Below are positions 1 to 13,124 of a DNA stretch of 64,000 nucleotides, in pieces (the stretch's first letter is position 1; each line of letters starts with the position of its first letter). This DNA comes from Malania oleifera (lineage: Eukaryota; Streptophyta; Magnoliopsida; Santalales; Ximeniaceae), in contig NC_080422.1 of assembly GCF_029873635.1 (NCBI RefSeq), positions 6,169,764 through 6,233,763 of the forward strand. Direction: 5' to 3'. A program made the position numbers and the translations under genes. The notes beneath the pieces are model-generated. The model was not told where the DNA came from, ran no database searches, and saw only the letters and a list, made by a program, of their open reading frames with translations.

Positions 1-2
1 TT

Positions 3-846
3 CAACGGGATAAATGCATTAAAAAGGGACAAATTTTAGCCGACGGTGCCGCTACAGTTGGCGGCGAACTCGCTTTGGGAAAAAACGTATTAGTCGCTTA
101 TATGCCATGGGAAGGTTACAATTCTGAAGATGCGATACTCATTAGCGAGCGTCTGGTATATGAAGACATTTATACTTCTTTTCACATACAGAAATATGAA
201 ATCCAGACTCATGTGACAAGCCAAGGTCCCGAAAGGATCACTAATGAAATACCTTATTTAGAAGCCCATTTACTCCGCAATTTAGATAAAAATGGAATTG
301 TGAAGCCCGGATCTTGGGTAGAAACGGGTGATATTTTAGTAGGTAAATTAACACCTCAAATGGCGAAAGGATCCTTGTATGTACCGGAGGATAGATTATT
401 ACGAGCCATACTTGGCATTCAGGCAGCCACTTCAAAGGAAACTTGTCTAAAACTACCTATAGGTGGTAGAGGTCGAGTTATTGATGTGAGATGGAGCCAG
501 AAAAAGAGGGGTTCTAGTTATAATCCGGAAACGATTCGTGTATATATTTCACAGAAACGTGAAATCCAAGTAGGTGATAAAGTGGCCGGAAGACATGGAA
601 ATAAAGGTATCATTTCCAAAATTTTGCCTAGACAAGATATGCCTTATTTGCAAGATGGAAGATCTGTTGATATGGGTTTCAATCCATTAGGAGTACCTTC
701 ACGAATGAATGTAGGACAGATATTTGAATGCTCACTCGGGTTAGCGGGGGATCTGTTAGACAGACATTATCGAATAGCACCTTTTGATGAGAGATATGAA
801 CAAGAGGCTTCGAGAAAACTAGTGTTTTCTGAATTATATGAAGCCA
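3..846 (+). pseudogene. rpoB: Plastid rpoB fragment in nuclear DNA
   Basis: Internal to C-terminal part of the chloroplast RNA polymerase beta subunit. The frame is open from the window edge, reading [10 protein letters not shown], through [39 protein letters not shown] and [20 protein letters not shown], to YEAS near 846, where beta-subunit similarity stops abruptly. The remaining C-terminal portion of the protein is absent, and the left end lies outside the window. The next sequences are rpoC2 and rpoC1 on the opposite strand, an order and orientation not found in the plastid rpoB-rpoC1-rpoC2 operon. I therefore read this as a NUPT. There is no internal stop, so the transfer is probably fairly recent. 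It has no plausible nuclear expression signals. Confidence 0.93.
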
Positions 847-949
847 GTTGTGCCGGAAGGCGCCATTATAGTTTGTTTGTACAAACTAGTGTTTTCTGGA
901 CTATATAATAATTTTAAAAGAGTGCTTGTAACCATGACACTAAGAGGTT
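847..949. other. NUPT junction filler between rpoB and rpoC2
   Basis: About 100 bp that continue neither rpoB nor rpoC2. A 16-bp string, AAACTAGTGTTTTCTG, seen inside rpoB at about 817-832, recurs here at about 884-899. The junction therefore appears to contain copied local sequence. Confidence 0.6.
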
Positions 950-2494
950 AGAAATATATCGTCGTTCGGCAGAACGAGAATGACCGTTCATTTGATCTTG
1001 ATCCTTGTGGAGCAAAAAAGGAGCTACGCTGGATCTGCACGGACTTCCCGATAATATCCATAAATGACTTGTTTTTGGTAAGAGATGAACATTATCATAT
1101 GTAAATTCAGATGCATGGTATACATCGGTACTCCAATGCATTTCCCCTTCTGAGTCAGAATAAATATGTTTTCGAATCTTCTCTTTAAAATTCAAAGTAG
1201 ATGTTCCTACGCGAATCTCAGCAATCGTTTGTTCTGATTCCACATATTGATCATTTTGAACTAAAATAAAGCTTTTTGTTGGAATGTTCACGTTATGGAG
1301 AATATCCTCACCTTCAATAGTTATATACAAGTCGATATAACATAGAAAAGCAGGGTGTCCATGACGTGTACGTGTAGGATGAACCAAATTCTCATTGAAT
1401 TTTATTTTTCCATTAGAGGGGGCTCGTACATGTTCTGCCGTACCCCCTGTGAATACTCCACCGGTATGAAAAGTTCTTAGTGTTAGTTGAGTACCGGGTT
1501 CTCCAATAGATTGACCTGCAATAATACCTACAGCTTCGCCTAATTCGACCAGGTCGCCATGAGTAGGACTCCGGCCATAACATAATCGACAGATCCAAGA
1601 TGTACTCCTACAAGTAAAGGAGGTTCGAATAGATATTGGTTGTGCTCGAAAGGTTATGAATCGATCGACAAGTCCAATCCCAATATCTTGATTTCGAGTG
1701 GCAATACATCGCGGACCCATATATATATCATCCGCTAATACACGACCTGTTAATGTTTGGATAAAAATTCTTTCTGGGATCATTCCCTTTCGAGAACTCA
1801 CAGAAATACCTCGTATAGTACCACAATCTGTTCTACGTACAACAATGGGTTGAACTACTTCAACAAGTCTGCGCGTGAGATATCCAGCATCTGATGTTCG
1901 TACCGCAGTATCCACAACTCCTTTTCGGGCTCCGTAGCAAGAAATGATATATTCTGTTAAAGAAAGTCCTTCGCGTAAATTGCTTTGAATGGGTAAATCA
2001 ATCATTTGTCCTTGTGGATCCGACATTAATCCTCTCATACCTACTAATTGATGTACCTGAGATGCATTTCCTCTAGCTCCCGAAAAAGACATTATATGGA
2101 CAGAATTAAAAGGGTCAGTCATCCTAAAATTAGGATTCATTTCTTGTCGCAAATATTCACTTGTAGCATACCATATCTCAATGGATTGACGTAATTTTTC
2201 TACCGCGTGTACATTCCCATAATGATGATGTTTTTCCAAAATCCAATTTTGTTTTTCAGCATCTTGGACTAGCCATCCTTTAGAGGGTATTGTTAAAAGA
2301 TCATCAATTCCTAATGAAATGGATGTAGCAGTAGCTTGCTGGAAACCCAGAGTTTTGACTTGATCCAGAATGTGTGATGTATATGCTATTCCGAAGTGAT
2401 CTATTAATCGACTAATAAGTCGTTTCATGGCAGTTCCATCTATCACTTTATTGTGAAAGACCAAATTGGACCGTTCTTCCATAAGTACCTCCAT
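950..2494 (-). pseudogene. rpoC2: Plastid rpoC2 5' half
   Basis: Reads from the native start [20 protein letters not shown], at 2494 on the minus strand, without a stop for about 515 codons of the chloroplast RNA polymerase beta'' subunit. Recognisable blocks are [40 protein letters not shown] and [20 protein letters not shown]. Similarity ends near RRYIS at about 950; the intact protein is far longer, so the 3' part is missing. The open frame continues 12 codons into filler. It follows rpoC1 in the normal order with the usual short spacer, so 950-3382 is one contiguous inverted plastid block. Not expected to be functional in the nucleus. Confidence 0.93.
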
Positions 2495-2643
2495 ATTCTG
2501 CTAAGTAGAATTCAACAATGGGATTGAGTTAGTGATTGGAAAACTTCCTTTTCTCGATCTTGATTCACCTAGAAATTCAGGAACTATGATCCTAGTTGAA
2601 CCAGAAAGACACGAATTCCCACCAGTATCATAGAATTCTATGA
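2495..2643. other. Plastid rpoC1-rpoC2 intergenic spacer
   Basis: About 150 bp between the rpoC1 stop and the rpoC2 start on the minus strand, the spacing expected in the plastid operon. This supports transfer of one continuous piece. Confidence 0.75.
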
Positions 2644-3955
<1,312 letters not shown>

Positions 3956-4419
3956 CGGGGGCGTTCGTTTCTATTGATCCGTAGTAGGGCAATAAAATCA
4001 GAAATACATAATTTGGCAGGCAGGCCTATATTTCTTGGTTTCAATAGGACTCCTTACGAGGGTTGTTTCTATCTACTATTATCTAAAAAGAATCAAGTTA
4101 TTAATGACTGGACGAAACCAAGAAATAACCCCTCACATGCGAAATTATAGAAGATCTCCTTTAAGATCAAAAGATCAAACAATTCCATCGAATTGAGTAT
4201 GATTGTATGTGTGAGAGCATCTACTATAACAGGAATATCAATGAACCCGATTATTGCAATTGCTCAGATACCCTTTTTTAGTTTATCTTTTAGGGTCTAT
4301 TTCTTAGCACAAGATCCCTCTTACTAACTGGAATCAAAGAATTAGTAGATCTGTTCCGCCCAAAATGGGAATGGGCTAGGGTTATGAACTTAGAATCTAG
4401 AATCTGATGATCGACGATA
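3956..4419. other. Plastid-like sequence, gene not identified
   Basis: Sits between the rpoC1 copy and the 16S fragment. Its composition and style resemble chloroplast spacer DNA, but I could not assign it to a plastid locus. The open frame entering from the rpoC1 arm ends at about 4150. Confidence 0.35.
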
Positions 4420-4520
4420 TGACGACAGCCATGCACCACCTGTGTCCGCGTTCCCGAAGGCACCCCTCTCTTTCAAGAGGATTCGCGGCATGTCAAGCCC
4501 TGGTAAGGTTCTTCGCTTTG

Positions 4521-4582
<62 letters not shown>

Positions 4583-4775
4583 TTCTTGCGAACGTACTCC
4601 CCAGGCGGGATACTTAACGCGTTAGCTACAGCACTGCCCGGGTCGATACGCACAGCGCCTAGTATCCATCGTTTACGGCTAGGACTACAGGGGTATCTAA
4701 TCCCATTTGCTCCCCTAGCTTTCGTCTCTCAGTGTCAGTGTCGGCCCAGCAGAGTGCTTTCTCCGTTGGTGTTCG
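4420..4775 (-). pseudogene. rrn16: Plastid 16S rRNA fragment
   Basis: The reverse complement holds universal 16S landmarks: GGATTAGATACCCCTGTAGT near 4690-4710, AACTCAAAGGAATTGACGGG near 4560-4580, and GCATGTGGTTTAATTCGATG near 4520-4540. It covers roughly the central third of a 16S molecule. It is cut off at GGCTGTCGTC (about 4420) on one side and ACACCAACGG (about 4775) on the other, so it cannot make a mature rRNA. Open frames across it are incidental. Confidence 0.93.
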
Positions 4776-5428
4776 GGCCGGAGACCCACCAAAGCACGAA
4801 AGCCAGGATCTTTCAGAAAATGGATTCCTATTCGAAGAGTGCATAACCGCATGGATAAGCTCACACTAACCCGTCAATTTGGGATCCAATTCGGGATTTT
4901 CCTTGGGAGGGATCGAGAAGGAATTGGAATGTAATAATATCGATTCAAACAGAAGAGAAGGTTCTCTATTGATTCAAACGCTGTACCTATGGGATAGGGA
5001 TAGAGGAAGAGGAAAAACCGAAGATTTCACATAGTACTTTACTTTTGAACGAAAAATCAATCTGATTTATTTCGTACCCTTCGCTCAATGAGAAAATGGG
5101 TCAAATTCTACAGGATCAAACCTATGGGACTTAAGGAATGATGGAAGGGAGAAGAGAGGGAAAAATAAGAAAATAATAAATAAAAAAGAAATAAGTAAAT
5201 AAAAATAAAATGAAGTAGAAGAACCCAGATTCCAAATGAACAAATTGAAACTTGAAAAGGATCTTTCTGATTCTCGAAGAATGGGGGGCAAAGGGATTGA
5301 TCGAGAAAGATCTCTTGTTCTTATTATAAGATCGTGATTGGATCCGCGTAAAAAGAATAATCTTCTCCTTTGAGAATAATCAAAAATGGAAAGTGTTCAA
5401 TTGGAACATGAAAACGTGACTGAATTGG
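4776..5428. other. Plastid inverted-repeat spacer DNA
   Basis: I recognise this as chloroplast inverted-repeat intergenic DNA, most likely between 3'-rps12 and trnV-GAC (for example GGGATCCAATTCGGGATTTT and ATGAGAAAATGGGTCAAATT). It is not adjacent to 16S in this order in plastids. It ends at the copia element near GGTCCTATGGTCC. The exact plastid interval is from memory. Confidence 0.6.
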
Positions 5429-5444
5429 TCCTATGGTCCTTTAA

Positions 5445-7755
5445 AAATTAAATCTCATGGTGGTGTACTTTATTTTGTTACCTTTATTGATGATTGTTCA
5501 AGAAAAGTTTGGGCTTACACTTTGAAGACTAAAGATCAAGTTTTAGATGTGTTTAAACATTTTTCAGGTTAAAGTTGAAAGAGAGACTGGAAAGAAGGTG
5601 AAATGTGTGCGCTCGGATAATGGTGGAGAGTACATTGGCCCATTTGATGAATATTGTTATAGCCAAAGCATTATATATCAAAAGACCGTCAAGAAAACCC
5701 CACAACAAAATGGAATTGCTGAAACGATGAACCGCACTATATTGGAGAGAATGAGATGTATGCTCTCTCATGCGAAGTTGCCAAAATCATTTTGGAGTGA
5801 AGCAATGAGGGCAGCGGTGGACTTGATTAATTTGTCTCCTTCAACTCCTTTACTTGGTGAAGTTCTCGAAAAAAATTAGAAAGTTAAGGATATCATTTAT
5901 GGTCACTTGAAAGTGTTTGGTTGTCGTGCATTTGTTCACATTTCAAAAGATGAAAGATCCAAACTTGATGACAAGACAATGCAATGTATTTTTCTTGGCT
6001 ATGAGCATGATGAATTTGGATACAAATTATGGGATCCGGTTGACAAGAAAATTGTTAGAAGCTGAGATGTTATATTTTTTGAAGATCAAACAATTGAAGA
6101 TTTTGGCACGGTTGAGCAACCACAATCTAATGAAAATGATTTTGTTGACTTAGACTTACCTTCTCCACCTTTGGCACATGATGAAAATTTAGAAGATGTT
6201 CTTCCACCTTTGAAGATGTTGGAAATGATGAAATTCCTAATGATGTTGAAGATGAAAATGAGGGGGAGCAACAAGTTCAAGAGCAAGCTCAATTGAGAAG
6301 GTCTTCAAGAGAGCCAAGACCTTCAACTAAATATCCATCAAGTGATTATATTACTCTAACGGATCAAGGGGAACCCGAAAGCAATCAAGAAGCCATGAAC
6401 CATGAAAACAAAGTTGAATGGATGGAGGCTATACAAGAGGAAATGAATTCCATTGTTGACAATCACACTTATGATTTGGTTAAAATTCTTCCAAGAAAGA
6501 AAGCTTTGAAAAACAAATGGGTGTTTAGGTTGAAAAATGATGGAAAGAATCTTCGGTACAAGGCTAGGCTCGTGGTAAAAGGCTTTGGTTAGAAAAAGGG
6601 AATTGACTTTGATGAAATATTCTCACCGGTTGTGAAGATGTCATCTATTCGTGTTGTTCTTGGCATGACAACATACTTGAATTTAGAAGTTGAGCAACTA
6701 GATGTGAAAATCGCTTTCTTACATAATGACTTGGAAAATAAAATTTACATGGAACAATCAGAAGGCTTCAAACAAAAAGGGAAAGAGAATTTAGTATGCA
6801 AATTAAAGAAAAGTTTGTATGGGTTGAAACAAGTACCACGGAGATGGTATAAGAAATTTGATTCTTTCATGACTGATCATGGTTACTCAAAAACCTCTTC
6901 AGATGATTGTGTGTTTGTGAAAAAAATTTCGGATGGTACTTATATTATTCTTTTACTCTATGTTGATGATATGCTCATTGTAGGACATGACTTCTCCAAG
7001 ATTCACAAGTTGAAGTTGGAGTTAAGCAAATCTTTTTCTATAAAAGACTTGGGACCAGTAAAGCAAATTCTTGGCATGAGAATTATTCATGATCGTGAAA
7101 AATGGCAAATTTGGTTGTCTCAAGAAAGTTACATTGAAAAAGTGCTTGAGAGGTTCAATATGGATAAAGCAAAACCCATTGGTTGCCCACTTGCTAGTCA
7201 CTTCAAGCTTAGTATAAAACAAAGTCCTACAAGTGAGAAAGACAGGGAAGAGATGAAGAAAATTCCTTATGCTTCAGCCATTGGTTCCTTAATGTATGCA
7301 ATAATTTGCAAAAAACTGGATTCAGCTCACGCTGTTGGAGTTGTTGGTCGGTTTCTATCTAATCCGGGAAAGGAGCATTGGTTAGCGGTAAAATTGCAGA
7401 AATGTGTTGCTCTATCTACTACGGAAGCTAAGTTTATTGCCATTATAGAAGCTTGCAAAGAATTGCTTTGGTTGAAGAAATTCTTAAAAGAGTTGGGCAT
7501 GAAACAAGAAAGGTATGTTCTTTATTGTGATAGCCAAAGTGCAATTCATTTGAGTAAGAATTCTATCTTCCATTCAAAGTCAAAACATATTGATGTTAGA
7601 TATCATTGGATTCAAGATGTGTTGGATAAGAAATTGTTGGAACTTAACAAAATTCACACTGATGATAATGGTTTGGATATGATGACAAAAGCATTGACTA
7701 GAGACAAGCATATGAAGTGTCGAGTTTTGGCTGGATTGGTGGAGTTGTCCCCATA
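5445..7755 (+). pseudogene. Copia pol remnant (integrase, RT, RNase H)
   Basis: Order: integrase core (GGVLYFVTFIDDCSRKVWAY; VRSDNGGEY; TPQQNGIAETMNRTILERMR), a degenerate linker, then RT (NKWVFRLKNDGKNLRYKARL; QLDVKIAFLHNDLE; catalytic YVDDML near 6960) and the RNase H end (CVALSTTEAKFIAI; YCDSQSAIHLSKN; DMMTKALTR). Frame breaks lie near 5570, with stops at about 5877, 6064 and 6590. Near 7390 the frame jumps from NPGKEHWLAVK straight to LQKCVALSTTEA. The connecting stretch, including the first RNase H acidic residue of the usual TDAD motif, has been lost in frame. It cannot have supported transposition since that loss. Confidence 0.87.
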
Positions 7756-7773
7756 AGTCGGGAGGGGGAGATT

Positions 7774-8416
7774 TGTTGGGTTTCCCTCCTTATGGGGCCC
7801 AACAATTGGAAAATGGTTTCTTTAATGTTGTTGGCTTCCTAGGAAAAAAAAAAAAATAGTTGTAGCATGCTTTTTTTGAATTAGGCTCCAAGGCCTCACG
7901 CGCAGGAGTAGCATGCTGCCCCTTCATCTCCTTTTTTTTTCATCTCCATTTTTTCCTGCTTGCTGCCATTCCACTCTCTATTTTTCCAATATGAACTCCC
8001 TCCGTCTACAGCCAGCATCAGCGCCAGTCATCGTCTCCATTTTCTGCAGCAGTTCCGCTAGTCACTCCTGTAACTCAAGTTGTTTATTATTAATAACATA
8101 TTGATATTTTGTTGGATGTGCTATTTTTTGGTTGGTTTTTTTTTTTTTTTGGGAGCTTTGTTCAGAATATTTGGTGAGACATTTCCATCTTGTTACATTT
8201 GTTTATACGCTCTTGTGTATTTGTAAGACTTATGTCTTTTGTATCCACTTTGTACAACATATTTGGTGATAGTGGATTTGGACCGCCGTGCCTTGCGGAC
8301 ATACCTCAACATTTGAGGGAACCAGTTAAATTTCTTGTATCTTATTTTTATTTATCATTTGCATTACTCCATTGATTTACTTGTAGGAATTGTTCGTATA
8401 TAAATTTTTCCCAACA
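7774..8416 (+). repeat. 3' LTR of the 5.4-8.4 kb copia element
   Basis: 643 bp bounded by TGTTGGG (7774) and its inverse CCCAACA (ending 8416), directly after the purine tract. No partner LTR is in the window, so target duplication cannot be tested. Confidence 0.8.
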
Positions 8417-9772
8417 TGTACATTTGTAAGAACACATGCATGTACACTCTAGCCCAATTAACTCTCCCCCTTGAGTTGAAATCGATCGCCCAGAGTTACG
8501 AGCTATTGGTTGTAATACTACCTGTTAGCACTAGGAGAGTTTTCATGGGAACTTGATACGCATGAGTGAAAACTTAGTTAATCCAAAAGTTTAAACTTAT
8601 TGGGTCTTGAACCCAATCGTATATACAAATACTAATAAGCTACTTAGTTTTTCAACGTGAGACAAACTTATGAGTAAAATTCTCAACCTATAAATAATCA
8701 AAATGTATTCAAATGTTAACTTTGCCTAACTTATTATCAAAAAAAGAATAATGCAATTGGGTATCATAGGTTTCCTGCCTAGAAAGTGCATTATCTTGTC
8801 TCAGTCATGGTGGTCATGACTTCTCTATTTCTATTGGAATGCTGTCATCATCATCATCCCAAAATAGTGATAATGGGAATTATTTGGGGTCTTGAAGTGG
8901 GACTATAGTCGTATTTTGTCATCAAGTAGAACTGAAGATGGAGAAAAGAATGAATAAACAATTGAAAGAAATGAAAGGTAGGTTTGGAAGCAGCCCCATT
9001 TGAACTTACTTGATTCCTCCTTTATGACCAATATAATAAAAACCATGCACTTCTTCTACCAAGTTCTTTCCTACTTTCCATGTTAATGGTTCAATTTGCA
9101 ATTTTTCAAGTCAAACTTTGGTTCGATTAATAGTTCAAGAGAATAGCTTAACTAACGAACCATGCCTAACTTGACTTGATTAATGGTTCAAGAGAATAGT
9201 TCAATCATCCATCTATGCCTATCCTTAATGATGTTGGTTTTTAAAAAATCTGTATACAATTCTTTACTAAGTTCTATCCAAATCAACATATATCTAAATC
9301 GATAATCTGAATTTCATACTCCAAAACACAAGCCATTTGATAATATATTCAGTTCACCTTATGTGAGACCTTCAAGTTCAAATTTTGATTTAGACAAATA
9401 ATAATATAAAATTATGTTGTATGCTAAAGTTTTACTAAAAAAATGCAAACCCCACTTTACATTAAGTTAAAAAGACAAGTTGAGGAGAAGTATCTCAAAG
9501 CATAGAAGAGGTTGATAGGATTTTTGATATCCCAAAAAAAGTCAGCATCTTTTTACTAAAACTCAAGGAAAGTCATTCTTTTTTGCTCTCTCTATAAACG
9601 GTAAATAACTATAATAAAACTGAAAATTATTTATTAATGATATTATAAGTAGTTAACAAACATTTAATATATAACTATTTGAGGGCATTGGTTTCACGAC
9701 ATTTTCAAAATTCTCGAAAGTGGAATGTCCATAACATCTTATTTTCGCATTTGTTTGAACATGAAATTCGAA
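8417..9772. other. Intergenic, no gene seen
   Basis: AT-rich single-copy-looking DNA with many stops in all frames. No recognisable coding domain, RNA gene or intact repeat. Confidence 0.5.
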
Positions 9773-10408
9773 GGGACCATTTGATATTATTGTTAAAAAA
9801 AAAAAATCAAAAGTAGAAACTAAAAACTAGAAATTAGTAACCTATTTGGTTGATATTTATAAAATTAAAAAATTTAAACCCTAATTAAAAAAATGCTCAC
9901 TTTAATCTTTAAATCAAATAATATTATAAAAATATAATTAAAATTATAAAATTATAAAATAATACACATTAAAAAACCCTATAATAAAAATAAAAATTAT
10001 TATAATTATTTTACTTGTTATACTTTCAATTTTTACTTTATTATAAAAAATTAATTAGACATGTCAATTGAAAAAATATAAAAATATTTTATAATTGGCT
10101 TTATTATTATTTTTTTGAAATTTATATATATTTTATTTTAATTATATTTAAATTCATATGATTATTTTAATTTAAAAGTACATAAAATGAACGATTTAAT
10201 TAAAAAAACTATTTTTATGAATATTAAATTTTTGGCAACAAGCTGCCAAAACAAATTAAAATTATAAAATCTAATTTTCAATTTTTTTGCAAACTTAAAA
10301 TTGATAATAGAAACAACAAACTAACAACAAATTTTTTTATAATATATTTCTTTATTGTACAAAAATATAAGTAAAAAATAGAAAACAACAATGATACCAA
10401 ACAAGCCC
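9773..10408. repeat. MITE-like element, copy 1
   Basis: Imperfect inverted ends: left GGGACCATTTGATATTATTG against the complement of the right end GGGCTTGTTTGGTATCATTG. The very AT-rich interior shares blocks such as AAAATTATTATAATTATTTT and ATATGATTATTTTAATTT with 40408-40806, and its left part resembles 44005-44140. Three related copies in one window support a non-autonomous DNA element. I could not fix the target duplication or superfamily. Confidence 0.55.
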
Positions 10409-12480
10409 TCACGTGGCAAACATGGGTATCTTATTCCCAACTCCTCCCATCGATATAAGTTTAATGGAAATCCTACATTTTGAATCAAATGACTCTCACT
10501 AGTTTGACTTTTGGACAATAATGCCCCCTATAATATAATATAATATAATCATGCTATATTATTACATTTAAAATAATAAATTACCAATAAACTAAAAATA
10601 AAAATTTTAAAATAGCATAAATATTAGTTGTTCTAATTAGAAAAATACATAGAATTATAATTAAAGATATTAATTATAAAGTTTTAATTAAAGATATTAA
10701 TTATAAAGTTTTAATTAAAATTTAATTAATTATTAACAAATTTTCAATTAGAAAATATTAATGAAAATTTAAAAAATAGTTAATTTTTAATTAGAAATAT
10801 TAAAAATATTAACTACAAATATTAATAAAAAAGTTTTATAATTAGATGCTATTCTAAAATGCCTATTAAAAGTGTTATTATTCATGTTAATTGATGTTTT
10901 AATTGATATTTTAAATTAATTAAATAAAATTGATATTATTATTTAAAAAAAAATTAATATAATTATTAATATATAGACACTGCATTTCCTTCAACTATTT
11001 CAATTAATTAATTATTAAGTATTAAAATTTTAAAAATTTTAAATTTAATCAAGTATATATTTTTAGTAGATTTTTGTATTAAAAAAATAGAGTTGTTCTT
11101 CATATTCTTGCTATATACATAAAAAGGGCATAAGGATCATCTTATTAAATACCTACCAAGCTTCACAAATTGATGCAAACATTAACTATGAATCTTGCAT
11201 ACATTTTTGAAAATTTTATAATGCAAACCAAATAAAAATATTCTCGTGAGACAAGCATCCTATTTCAAGTTCCAAGATTTCCAAAAACGTCATTTTATGA
11301 TGATATTTTGATATCGTGAACCAGGAGATCCCTCGAGCATAGATGGCTTATTTTGAGTTTTTTAAGGATTACGAAGCCAAACGAGCTAAAATACACACCA
11401 CGAAAACCTTTATAGTTAAATTGTAATATCATAATAATTTCTTTTTGCTTTATTAAAGGCACACTAAGTCTTTATTAACAAAAAAATTTATATGACAACA
11501 AACAAACCGCTCTAGTCCCACATGTACGAGATGGGAGAAAGAGGGTCAAAGATAAGATTACTAATAATAGTTATTTGTCATCAGACATTTCTCATTTAAG
11601 TAATGCATAAAGGCAACCCGGAGATACCATTCTCTTACACAATTGACACGACTACACATTTGAAAGTAACTCGTACTTCTTACTCTCTTAAGAAATGAAA
11701 ATTTGGGGCCTTCAATAAAAACAAAAAGTTATAAATTTTAATAATTATGAAATTCGCTCATTGAAAAAGTAGTTTTAAAAGGGCATGAGGAAATAATTAG
11801 TAAAGAATTTAAAGAAAAGAGAAGTCAAAATAAGGCACAAGAACATGTTTTGGAATCAAATGATCAGAGCATCCATACTTAAACGTCAATTAATTTTTTA
11901 AAAGATGCACCACTTATTTTAATCAATCAATTGAAACTATAGCTAGTGGAGGAAAAATGCTTCAATGCTTTGACTATACTGAATTCTCAATAAACATTTT
12001 TCTTTATAAAATCCTAAAAACAAATGTTTTAAAATATATATAATTCTAGAAACAATTTTGAAAATAATTAATTTCATTATTTTTATATATTTTTTACCAA
12101 TATGTTATTGATGTTCCAAATTATTTTTTCTCACATAATGAAATGACAAATTTCTTCTTTAATGGGTAAAATTATCATTTAATATATATATATATATATA
12201 TAATGATAACTAGGAATTTAACCAAACAAGCCCTTAAGAAGCCTCCCATGCAAAAATATCTAGGCGTACGGTGGAGTAGGAGGACTCCGACTCGCCTTGC
12301 AGGTAGGATTAAAGCTTATGCGAGTAGTGGTGGCAGTGACACCTCGAGTGCACATGTCAGCACTCTTCTCTCTCCTACATGGCACGCGGAGTAGGGTTTG
12401 AAAATTCTCGGTCCACCCTTCCGCAAATGTTCTCCCCTGTTTTTCCCCTGCTCCTTTTCCACCTTTCTCAATCATTAGTC
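10409..12480. other. AT-rich intergenic DNA
   Basis: No gene seen. Contains a near-repeat of ATTAAAGATATTAATTATAAAGTT at 10660-10720 and an (AT)n tract at about 12182-12202. Confidence 0.5.
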
Positions 12481-12841
12481 CCATGAACCACAAATCACCG
12501 AGGGAGAGAGGAGAGAGGTTCTTAGAGTTTTGAACTGGTCAGCAGTCGGACCTTCTCACTCCCCCTCTGCAACCTGATGACCAAAGACTAGTCCACGCAG
12601 AAAAACTCGGTTTCGCAGTCAAACTTCGACTCCTCCCTCCCCTCACTACCTTCCTCTGTTCCTGTCAATTCTTTTTCCAAGCGCCCCTTCCTTTAAATTA
12701 CTCCACCTTCACTCTCCCCCTGCTTCACCTTCACTCTTCCCCTCTCCTTTTCGTATAGCTCCTGTGCTGTTCTCTGTCTAAATTACCCAGAAAATCCAGT
12801 TAAATTTATCGATCCAGATCACATTCTGGCTACTTCCACTA

Positions 12842-12916
12842 ATGCTTGCAGTCCCATCTCTCGGCTCTGCAATTCCTGCTTCTCTTATTACCAATTGGGA
12901 ATTGTCTGCTTCTTGA
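12842..12916 (+). promoter_or_regulatory. Upstream ORF 1 (24 codons)
   Basis: ATG at 12842 to TGA at 12914-12916, peptide beginning MLAVPSLGSAIPASLITNW. It is a candidate translational control element only if transcription starts upstream of it, which the sequence does not prove. Confidence 0.4.
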
Positions 12917-12957
12917 GAAACACATCTTCTCTTATTACCAATTGGGAATTATTGCCA

Positions 12958-13032
12958 ATGCTTGCAGTCCTATCTCTCTGTTCTGCAATTCCTGCTTCTC
13001 TTATTACCGATTGGGAATTGTTTGCTTCTTGA
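12958..13032 (+). promoter_or_regulatory. Upstream ORF 2 (24 codons), duplicate of uORF 1
   Basis: ATG at 12958 to TGA at 13030-13032, peptide beginning MLAVLSLCSAIPASLITDW. Same length, start and stop as uORF 1. All four amino-acid differences (P to L, G to C, N to D, S to F) are replacements, so there is no sign of selection on the peptide itself. Confidence 0.4.
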
Positions 13033-13124
13033 GAATCACATCTTCTCAATCTGGAGTTGCAGTATGTTGTAAATCCCCAACGCGGTATAAACTGGGATTG
13101 AAGTCCTAGCTTCTGGGAGGCGAA

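Larger units (their letters stand above)
5429..8416 (+). mobile_element. 5'-truncated Ty1/copia element, plus strand
   Basis: Starts inside the integrase core directly at the NUPT boundary and runs through reverse transcriptase and RNase H to a purine-rich tract (GGGAGGGGGAGAT, about 7760-7772) and a complete 3' LTR. The 5' LTR, gag, protease and integrase zinc finger are absent from the window. Several stops and shifts show it is dead. Confidence 0.88.
12841..13072 (+). repeat. 116-bp tandem duplication in the WRKY leader
   Basis: AATGCTTGCAGTC begins at 12841 and again at 12957. The two units match over most of 116 bp. A shorter internal block, CTTCTCTTATTACCAATTGG, also recurs near 12926. 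Confidence 0.85.
12481..13124 (+). promoter_or_regulatory. Proximal promoter and probable leader of the WRKY gene
   Basis: Pyrimidine-rich DNA, typical of a plant 5' leader, precedes the ATG. A W-box core on the minus strand (AGTCAAA, 12617-12623) could allow WRKY auto- or cross-regulation. I could not place a TATA box or transcription start with confidence. Confidence 0.45.

Noticed and set aside
4407-4846. Open frames across the 16S fragment
   Set aside because: They lie over universally conserved rRNA sequence and have no protein family features.
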